Source of the DNA: Candidatus Parcubacteria bacterium
GTDB taxonomy: Bacteria > Patescibacteriota > Patescibacteriia > Magasanikbacterales > UBA922
Assembly: GCA_018646705.1 (NCBI GenBank)
Contig: JABGUG010000056.1
Coordinates: forward strand, 1-33,529
Direction: 5' to 3'
DNA: 33,529 nucleotides
Shown here: piece after piece, positions 17,260 to 24,051 of the stretch
How the letters are laid out: each line of letters starts with the position of its first letter
Position numbering within the stretch: the stretch's first letter is position 1
Notes under the pieces: model-generated
Told to the model about the DNA's origin: nothing
The model's database searches: none
What the model saw: the letters and a program-made list of their open reading frames with translations, nothing else
Program-made: the position numbers and the translations under genes

Positions 17260-20200
17260 TTATAGGGATGAAAATAAATCACTTGGGAACCATTTTTTAG
17301 CGTTTAATGAATAAAACATGTTTTCAAAGTTAGAGTGTCTCATATTCTCATAAGTAAATTGATAGTCTTTATACATCTGAACCGCATAATTCATACGCTT
17401 AAATGTCACGTTATCAAGATGAAGTGTACTGTATTTTGTCCAGATACCATTATCTTCCCAAGAAAGATATGTTTTATCATAAGGATTCTTCCACCCCAAA
17501 ATACAATCTCTAAACACTGTATTACCTCCTTCGATGCGAACAGTATCCCCTGGTCTCCTACTTTCCATAATAGAGCAAGAATCAAATAAAACTTCAGAAT
17601 TTTTACTCCATACCATGGCACTCGACATCGAATGCATAGGAAATGTACTTCTATTCCTAAAAGACCCTCCGTTAGAAATATTCACATGCGATAAATTTCC
17701 TGTAGCACTACTAAAATATATTCCGCCAAAACGCCCCGGAGATGTAATGTACACTGGATTATCTATCATACCCACAACATCTAAACTTCCATATACATTT
17801 AACATACCGTATGAACTCAAATATAATCGTGCACCAGGTTTTATAGTTAAAGTTGTTGAAAGGCTTACATTCAAATTGGTAAATAAAAAATTTGAACCAT
17901 TTTCAATCGTATAGTCTTCCTCAAGTTCTGTAACCGAAATACGTGCCATGTTCAAAGTGTTACTTGTGAATGTATTGTCTTTCCAGACCACAGGCATACT
18001 ATTTCCCAATTCAACAGGATATGTGCTCGATGAAAAACCTAAGAAGGTTAATCCAACAGCACTTATATCCACATTTGATTGTGTAACTAACCCTCGTTGT
18101 CCTCCTGAAAAAATGGAATCGTATAAAATAAGTTCACCGCCCGAACTCCACACGTATGCATCGTCGTTTCCAATTTCTTCATCAATAAATATATTTTCAA
18201 ACAAGATATTTTTCAAATTAATATTACCGCCCTCATTTCTAATAACCTGATTTGCACCACACGTCGTACATGAATCATATCTGTATGTATTTCCACCATA
18301 GAAAAAATCAACAAACGATCCTTCAAAAACTCCACTATTCTTTATAATTATATTTTGCCAATCCCCTGGCTGTGATTCCACATCATTATTAATATCATGA
18401 ATAGATGTAAATACAATTCGATTATTTTCATCTCCCTTTGCATCTATCAAACCTTCCACAATAAATGAAGAATTTTTATCCACACCAAGCAATGTTACTC
18501 CTGGATCAATACTAACCGTATAATTTTCTGGCACAGTTACATCATGTCCAAAAATATATGGACTATGCTCACTGGATAGAACAAGTGTGGAACTTGCATT
18601 AAAGATATAATTATCTGCAATATCATTTAAATACCAATTATGATCATTATCTTGCCCAGGACTCCCATACACTTGCCCACAATAACTTCTTACATCATAA
18701 CGAATTGATTCATTTGTCTTCCAATTTTCAACATTATTTCCAGACACAATGGGATCAATACGTTCCATGGTTCTGTATGTTTCATCCATACTACCAGCAA
18801 ACCACCCTGCCGACTGGTCAGTCTCATCAACTTTTTCTAATTCTGAATTCCATAATACTAAGCGTGCGCCCGTATCTAAAAAATCAGTACCTTCAACAAA
18901 CACACTATCAGATTTTTTATTCAAGATAACATCCTCATACTTTCCAATCAAATAATATCCACCCGCCTCTATATTTCCTTGAAGTACTGCTGTATATCCA
19001 TAATCATCGTACGCGACTTCAAACGCCCAGCCATCTAATGATATATCTGTTTCTCCTGGATTATATAATTCTACCCATTCATCATAATCACAACCTTCTT
19101 CACGAGCAATCCCCATCCACGCCACTTCATTTATCACAATATCTTTTAACCAATCAGTCACGATATCTACTTCACTTATACTCCAATCTGAACTATTTTC
19201 TACCTCATCAAATGCACGTACACGAATATTATGATTTCCATGATTTATAATTTCATACATATATTCTGTCGTCGTAACATGAGTCAAAATTTGTGACCAC
19301 TCATTTTCACCAACTCTATATTCAACATCATAATATATAATGTCTGACTGATCATCACTACTTTGCCATGACATATACAATGTTGACGTTGCAGATTCTG
19401 ATAGATTTATCACAACAGTAGGTTGTGTAGGAGATGTCACATCTACAATAACCTCTTCTTCTACGTCTTCCACATCAGAAGCAGGCGTGCTAGAACCTCC
19501 CCCACCGCCACCAAAATATGTGGGTATATTTTTGACCACGTCCACTACATTTTCAATCACGTCTTCTGTTTTTTCTTTTACTGTTTTTACTACGTCTTTT
19601 ATGTTATCTAATATTTTTTTTCCACTATCTTTTTCTATTCCATTTTTGGGAGGCTCGAGAGCCTCCCCTACTAGAGCCTCCTCTACTGCCACATCATCAT
19701 CTGTATCATGCAAAACATTTATATGCGCGGTGAAAATCTCATTGCCAATTTGAACCCATTCACCTGTTTTTACTATCAACGCTTGAAAAACATATTCGCC
19801 TACTTCGTCTGGTGTTTTAATAAAAAAAGAAAACGTACCTTCTTGGTCGTTCCCCACATATGATTGATCGAGTAGCGCCGGACGCAGACTCGTCAGCCAT
19901 GAACTATGTTTAAATTGTTTATTCTGCTCTGTTGGTGTAGTAATATTTAATGATACATCACTTCGTGCCCAATCTATAGTCCCTATATTTTTCACACGAA
20001 CTTTAATTTCGATTTCCTGATCTGGTAAAACATCAAATTCTTCACGTTCATTTATAATATCTGCATCATATACAACCTCATGTTTCTCTTCACTTTTTTC
20101 TTCTATCTTCTCCCCTTCCACATCCTGTCGTACATCTTCTCTGTCAAATAGATTTCCGAAAAAGTTTTTTGTCTTTTGCCACCAGGATTGTTTTGGTTCG

Positions 20201-20880
20201 GAAAAAATATCTATATTTTCTAACTCAGTTTCTCCTACAATTAAATTTTTATTTAGTTCAATAAATTTTGATGGTGAATACCGGTGAGGTGCATACTGTG
20301 CAACGCCTGAATAACCACGACCGGCTCCATTAAATAAATCGTCATTAAAACCTTGTTCATCTTTTAATTCAAAATGTAAATGATCTAAAGAATAATTACA
20401 AACATGTCCAATCTCTCCAATCTTTTGACCTTTTTTGACAGACTCTTCTTCTTTTACAAGAATATTTTGAATATGTCCATATTGCGAATAAACTTTTTTA
20501 GGATTGACCTGTGTATTATCAGTTATAAATGTATCTTTGGTTTCAAATACATTTTCCCCCTCAAGTTCATGTTCTATAATCAAAACAGGTCCCCAACCAT
20601 GATTTAAAGATTTTGGACAATTGGGCCAATCTTTTACTATTTTGACAACACCATCAGCAATCGCATAAATAGATTCACCTGGGTCGCCTATAAAATCTTC
20701 ACCAAGATGACCTATATACGGATCAACCCAAGCATCACCAAGTTTCAATGTAATATTCATTTTCTTTGAATCAACGCCACTATCGGGATAAACGAATCCA
20801 GAAAATGTAACAGCCCATACAACAGAAAATGATAACGTAGACAAAACTATACCCCACACAATCAAAGTGTGGAATTTCAT
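17260..20880 (-). CDS. Secreted multidomain M23 (LytM) peptidase with Ig-like, FN3, lamin-tail-like and beta-helix-like regions
   Basis: 1206 aa; signal peptide; GHLGEDFIGDPGESIYAIADGVV and YGHIQNILVKEEESVKKGQKIGEIGHVCNYSLDHLHFEL (M23 ligands); VLPDQEIEIKVRVKNIGTIDW Ig-like; GGGGGG linker; PTVVINLSESATSTLYMSWQSSDD FN3-like; IVINEVAWMG...YDEWVELYNPGETDISLDGWAFE lamin-tail-like; C-terminal beta-helix-like repeats. Confidence 0.85.
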   Translation of the reverse strand: MKFHTLIVWGIVLSTLSFSVVWAVTFSGFVYPDSGVDSKKMNITLKLGDAWVDPYIGHLGEDFIGDPGESIYAIADGVVKIVKDWPNCPKSLNHGWGPVLIIEHELEGENVFETKDTFITDNTQVNPKKVYSQYGHIQNILVKEEESVKKGQKIGEIGHVCNYSLDHLHFELKDEQGFNDDLFNGAGRGYSGVAQYAPHRYSPSKFIELNKNLIVGETELENIDIFSEPKQSWWQKTKNFFGNLFDREDVRQDVEGEKIEEKSEEKHEVVYDADIINEREEFDVLPDQEIEIKVRVKNIGTIDWARSDVSLNITTPTEQNKQFKHSSWLTSLRPALLDQSYVGNDQEGTFSFFIKTPDEVGEYVFQALIVKTGEWVQIGNEIFTAHINVLHDTDDDVAVEEALVGEALEPPKNGIEKDSGKKILDNIKDVVKTVKEKTEDVIENVVDVVKNIPTYFGGGGGGSSTPASDVEDVEEEVIVDVTSPTQPTVVINLSESATSTLYMSWQSSDDQSDIIYYDVEYRVGENEWSQILTHVTTTEYMYEIINHGNHNIRVRAFDEVENSSDWSISEVDIVTDWLKDIVINEVAWMGIAREEGCDYDEWVELYNPGETDISLDGWAFEVAYDDYGYTAVLQGNIEAGGYYLIGKYEDVILNKKSDSVFVEGTDFLDTGARLVLWNSELEKVDETDQSAGWFAGSMDETYRTMERIDPIVSGNNVENWKTNESIRYDVRSYCGQVYGSPGQDNDHNWYLNDIADNYIFNASSTLVLSSEHSPYIFGHDVTVPENYTVSIDPGVTLLGVDKNSSFIVEGLIDAKGDENNRIVFTSIHDINNDVESQPGDWQNIIIKNSGVFEGSFVDFFYGGNTYRYDSCTTCGANQVIRNEGGNINLKNILFENIFIDEEIGNDDAYVWSSGGELILYDSIFSGGQRGLVTQSNVDISAVGLTFLGFSSSTYPVELGNSMPVVWKDNTFTSNTLNMARISVTELEEDYTIENGSNFLFTNLNVSLSTTLTIKPGARLYLSSYGMLNVYGSLDVVGMIDNPVYITSPGRFGGIYFSSATGNLSHVNISNGGSFRNRSTFPMHSMSSAMVWSKNSEVLFDSCSIMESRRPGDTVRIEGGNTVFRDCILGWKNPYDKTYLSWEDNGIWTKYSTLHLDNVTFKRMNYAVQMYKDYQFTYENMRHSNFENMFYSLNAKKWFPSDLFSSL

Positions 20881-21446
20881 AAATCAAATATAATGTTTTT
20901 TATTATATTATTAATGTCTGACTGACTATCTGAGACGGTGATTAAATAAAGATTATCTTTTAAAAAATAAAAATAATTAATAATCTCTCCTATAGAACCA
21001 ACATCTACTAACTTATATAAATTATCTTCGACTAACATAGGTTGTTCATAGCATTCAGGACAATTTGAATTCTCTATCCAATTGTTAATCTGCTCTGTTT
21101 GATTCAAATCATTATTTTCAATTGTATAAACACCAACATCAAAACCATCATCTTTTCCATCTAGAGTAGAATCCATAGGACCAACCGAAATAAATTTGTC
21201 ATCAATATATTTAACACCCCACTCATCCCCAATCTTAATCTCAACCTCATTCCCTTCATCCCTCACAAACCTCTCCCCATCTCTCTCAACAATACTCACC
21301 CCTTCTGGCAAATCCATCTCAGCAATATTTTCTTCTGTAGGTGCTAGTGCTGGATTTGTATACAGGCTGTACCCCATGTACCCAATCAGGATGAGAAGAA
21401 AAATTCCTGTAAAAATGAATAAATTATGTTTTTGTCTCATATGCAA
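20877..21446 (-). CDS. Small membrane-anchored extracytoplasmic protein
   Basis: 189 aa; N-terminal TM LFIFTGIFLLILIGYMGYSLY; overlaps the M23 gene start by 4 nt. Confidence 0.75.
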   Translation of the reverse strand: MHMRQKHNLFIFTGIFLLILIGYMGYSLYTNPALAPTEENIAEMDLPEGVSIVERDGERFVRDEGNEVEIKIGDEWGVKYIDDKFISVGPMDSTLDGKDDGFDVGVYTIENNDLNQTEQINNWIENSNCPECYEQPMLVEDNLYKLVDVGSIGEIINYFYFLKDNLYLITVSDSQSDINNIIKNIIFDL

Positions 21447-21500
21447 AATAGTTTACATTAATTATGATTGTTTATTGTTTTTACATTAAACCCCCTCTGA

Positions 21501-21519
21501 CTCCCCCTACTAGGGGGAG
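21501..21519. repeat. Palindrome CTCCCCCTA-C-TAGGGGGAG
   Basis: Perfect 9-bp arms with a 1-nt centre, within AAACCCCCTCTGACTCCCCCTACTAGGGGGAGG. Confidence 0.8.
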
Positions 21520-21553
21520 GATATATTACCATAATTATTTCATAAAAAATTTA

Positions 21554-21581
21554 AATAAAAAAATCCTTCCGTACCGAAGGA
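21554..21581 (-). terminator. Terminator downstream of the transposase gene
   Basis: Minus strand: TCCTTC-GGTACG-GAAGGA followed by TTTTTTT. Confidence 0.6.
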
Positions 21582-21676
21582 CACAAATATCATTTATAAA
21601 ATTATATATAAATGACCCACACCCACAACGCCTATTCATGTCTGTTGCGGTATATGATAATTATAATACACATCGT

Positions 21677-22465
21677 TTATTCACGCAACCAATTATTTCG
21701 ATCACGCCACCATGCCTGTGGATTATTTATAATATATCGACAAATATTTTGATATGCACGTTCATCGCGAATAATATGATCATGAAACGATCGTTGCCAC
21801 CGGAACGCGGGACATCCATGTTCGTGGATCATTTTTGATGACGTTGTTTTGAATGCGCCAATCAATTCGGATAATGGTTTGATTTTGACAATGCCACGCG
21901 CGGATACGTCGTGATGCGATATGCGTGGTATATCATGTATGGATGTGTCAATGCAATGCGCGTGTAGGGACAGGTCGCGACCTGTCCCTACGGACGTTTT
22001 TATATAATTTGACGTTTTGTTTAAACCATCCCGACCTGTCCCTACAGACGTTTTTGATTCATCCGACGCATTATTTAAAATATCCCGACCTGTCCCTACA
22101 GACGTTTTTGATTCATCCGACGCGTTATCCAAACCAACCATATCCGCACCAACGGATGATGCATCACAAATTTCCAACACACCATGCACATGATTTTGCA
22201 TTACAACAAATGCATGGGGGCGTATATATGGATATTGTGCGCACAACCATTCCCATCGCCGATATACAATCGAACCAAATTTATTCACACACATCACATC
22301 ATTTTTTATATGTCCAAAATATGGATACCTACCCTGCGTACAAATGGTAATAAAATAATACCCTGGACGGGCATAATCAAATTTTTTCAATCTGTTTAAT
22401 TTTCTATTATGTGAGATTGTCATATATAAATATATAATCCCACACACATACAATATACCACACAA
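21677..22465 (-). CDS. REP-associated (RAYT-like) HUH/Y1 transposase with internal repeat insertion
   Basis: HNRKLNRLKKFDYARPGYYFITICTQGRYPYFGHI, MQNHVHGVLEI (HUH), KPLSELIGAFKTTSSKMIHEHGCPAFRWQRSFHDHIIRDERAYQNICRYIINNPQAWWRD. Likely start is MTISHNRK at about 22423. Confidence 0.9.
   Translation of the reverse strand: MCGILYVCGIIYLYMTISHNRKLNRLKKFDYARPGYYFITICTQGRYPYFGHIKNDVMCVNKFGSIVYRRWEWLCAQYPYIRPHAFVVMQNHVHGVLEICDASSVGADMVGLDNASDESKTSVGTGRDILNNASDESKTSVGTGRDGLNKTSNYIKTSVGTGRDLSLHAHCIDTSIHDIPRISHHDVSARGIVKIKPLSELIGAFKTTSSKMIHEHGCPAFRWQRSFHDHIIRDERAYQNICRYIINNPQAWWRDRNNWLRE
21964..22139. repeat. 28-bp palindrome plus 54-bp-period tandem repeats inside the transposase CDS
   Basis: GTAGGGACAGGTCGCGACCTGTCCCTAC (21964-21991) perfect palindrome; CGACCTGTCCCTAC starts at 21978, 22032 and 22086 (period 54). 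Confidence 0.92.
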
Positions 22466-22535
22466 CTTTCAAATTGACACGGACCAAAAAATAATTCATA
22501 ATACCATCCTAATTTGTGGGGCTAATCCATATGAT

Positions 22536-22919
22536 ATGGACACAACCGTAGTCGCCATAAAACATCTCCAAACAGATGTCGGCACACTTAAGCAAGGTTT
22601 CAAGGAATTACGGCAAGACATACACGATCTCGTTGATTTTTTGAAAGAAAATATGGTCACAAAGGAGGAGTTAAATAATTTAAGATTAGAATTAAAAGCA
22701 GATATAGTAGAGTTGCAAACAAATGTCCAAAACATAGAACAAGATATGAACTATGTAAAACAAGAACTAAAAAATATAAAAATTCAACTGGGACGCCTCG
22801 AACAAAAAACGCAAGAAGATGATGGTGTCGTAGCAACAGAACTCTACGCACTCAAAGCGCGTGTAAAAGAACTTGAGACATTTGTAAAAAAATATAGAAA
22901 AAAACAACACAACTCATAA
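22536..22919 (+). CDS. Coiled-coil hypothetical protein
   Basis: 127 aa of heptad-like sequence (LKADIVELQTNVQNIEQDMNYVKQELKNIKIQLGRLEQKTQ...). Confidence 0.75.
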   Translation: MDTTVVAIKHLQTDVGTLKQGFKELRQDIHDLVDFLKENMVTKEELNNLRLELKADIVELQTNVQNIEQDMNYVKQELKNIKIQLGRLEQKTQEDDGVVATELYALKARVKELETFVKKYRKKQHNS

Positions 22920-22923
22920 AACA

Positions 22924-22949
22924 AAAAAACTGGCACATGCCGGTTTTTT
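22924..22949 (+). terminator. Rho-independent terminator of the coiled-coil gene
   Basis: AAAAAACTGGCA-CA-TGCCGGTTTTTT (one G:U). Confidence 0.8.
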
Positions 22950-22984
22950 ATTAATATAAAATTAGCTTAAATTAAATAAAAAAT

Positions 22985-23016
22985 AATTAGAAATTAGAAA
23001 TTAGAAATTAGAAATT
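22985..23016. repeat. 7-bp tandem repeat (AAATTAG)n
   Basis: AATTAG-AAATTAG-AAATTAG-AAATTAG-AAATT. Confidence 0.85.
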
Positions 23017-23052
23017 TTTTTATTTATCCACACTATATCCACTCTAGAGGTC

Positions 23053-23087
23053 TTGACCTTGACAAAAGCCCAAAAATATGATTTAAT
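23053..23087 (+). promoter_or_regulatory. Strong sigma70-like promoter with overlapping -35/-10 options
   Basis: TTGACC (23053-23058), 18 nt, TATGAT (23077-23082), or TTGACA (23059-23064), 17 nt, TTTAAT (23082-23087). Confidence 0.6.
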
Positions 23088-23093
23088 AACACT

Positions 23094-23176
23094 GAGTAGT
23101 TGTATCTACTCAAAAATAAGAACATTGTTCTTTCCAACATCTTGAGTCTGTTATTGTTAGCTAGAATAAGAGACTC
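23094..23176 (+). other. Hairpin-rich leader or small RNA candidate
   Basis: GAGTAG-ttgtat-CTACTC (23094-23111); palindrome AAGAACA-T-TGTTCTT (23118-23132); GAGTCTgTTATT...AATAAgAGACTC (23144-23176). Confidence 0.4.
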
Positions 23177-23186
23177 GGATAAAATA

Positions 23187-23961
23187 TTCGCGGGTGCGCA
23201 AAATGAAGTTTTGCACGCGCCAATTAAGTAGACTATTCCCTACTCTATTTAATAGGCGCGCGCAACTTCGACAACCCGATTTCCGCCGCTTAACGCGGCG
23301 CGGCACAAGGAGGCGCTCATGAAGCGTTCACTGATCCTCGCCGCCCTCGCGGCGGCAATCCTCGTACTCTTCGTTGGCTGCGATGCCGACGGCGGCGCTG
23401 GGAACGATTCCCAGTACAACACCGACGTGGTCGAGCCCGAGGCCGACATCACGGAGCCCACGGGCGACGCGGTCGAGCCCGAGGCCGACAACGGTACGGT
23501 CGATCCGTGCGACGGAAAGCTGGACAACCCCAGCTGCACGACCGACGACACCGTCGAACCCGACCCGGAGGTCACCGAGCCCGACGTGATCGAGTCCCCT
23601 GTCCTCACGGACTGCGACCACTGGACCCCCATCGAAGGGTACTGGGTATTCGATTCGGAGTCCGACTTCGAGGTGGGAGCGTTCGAGCTCAAGTCCGGCA
23701 ACTGCGTCTCTGAAGGAGATCCTTCGCTCGGAGTCGTGAAGCTCCTCGGAGACCCGTACGGTATCGGAGACAACGAGATCGTGGCCTGTGGCCCGAACCT
23801 CGAGACCCCAGCGGTCTGCCTCCGTCTCAACGACGATGGAAGTCTCACCATGTGGGGCGACCTAGTCGGCGACGAGCCGTACACCACACCGCCACGCTAG
23901 TGACGGACCATTCCTCAGGCTCACGCCAGAGGGGGAATCGATCGCAATGCGCGCCCGCGAA
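23187..23961. mobile_element. Candidate GC-rich cassette with imperfect terminal inverted repeats
   Basis: Left TTCGCGGGTGCGCA (23187-23200) vs reverse complement of 23948-23961 = TTCGCGGGCGCGCA (13/14). Sample line 23341-23400 is 43/60 GC vs 21/60 in 24061-24120. No recombinase inside; mobility unproven. Confidence 0.35.
23319..23900 (+). CDS. Predicted acidic lipoprotein of atypical composition
   Basis: SD AAGGAGG (23307-23313) 5 nt before ATG; signal MKRSLILAALAAAILVLFVGC (lipobox FVGC); EPEAD/TEP-rich acidic linker; C-terminal domain CDHWTPIEGYWVFDSESDFEVGAFELKSGNC...VACGPNLETPAVCLRLNDDGSLTMWG. Confidence 0.8.
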   Translation: MKRSLILAALAAAILVLFVGCDADGGAGNDSQYNTDVVEPEADITEPTGDAVEPEADNGTVDPCDGKLDNPSCTTDDTVEPDPEVTEPDVIESPVLTDCDHWTPIEGYWVFDSESDFEVGAFELKSGNCVSEGDPSLGVVKLLGDPYGIGDNEIVACGPNLETPAVCLRLNDDGSLTMWGDLVGDEPYTTPPR

Positions 23962-24002
23962 AGATCCCTATATATATAAATCAATTATATTTATAGGAAT
24001 TT

Positions 24003-24029
24003 AAAAAACTACCTTTTAGGTAGTTTTTT
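24003..24029. terminator. Bidirectional rho-independent terminator
   Basis: Perfect 12-bp stem AAAAAACTACCT-TTT-AGGTAGTTTTTT. Confidence 0.85.
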
Positions 24030-24051
24030 ATTTATTTTATTTTTCTATCTA

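Noticed and set aside
19423-19753. Plus-strand ORFs within the M23 protein gene (62 aa and 88 aa)
   Set aside because: Antisense to a clear multidomain CDS, low-complexity composition.
21964-22139. Possible CRISPR array (regularly spaced 54-bp repeats)
   Set aside because: Units are directly abutting, in-frame within a CDS, with no unique spacers and no cas genes nearby.
21925-22350. 141-aa plus-strand ORF with repeated LSLQTFLIHPT segments
   Set aside because: Antisense reading of the 54-bp repeats within the transposase gene.
23249-23887. 212-aa minus-strand ORF antisense to the lipoprotein gene
   Set aside because: Long antisense ORFs are expected in GC-rich DNA; it lacks a recognisable fold or SD, whereas the plus-strand ORF has SD, signal peptide and lipobox.
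23187-23961. Integron gene cassette interpretation of the GC island
   Set aside because: No convincing attC with paired R/L boxes and no integrase in the window; left only as a generic cassette hypothesis.
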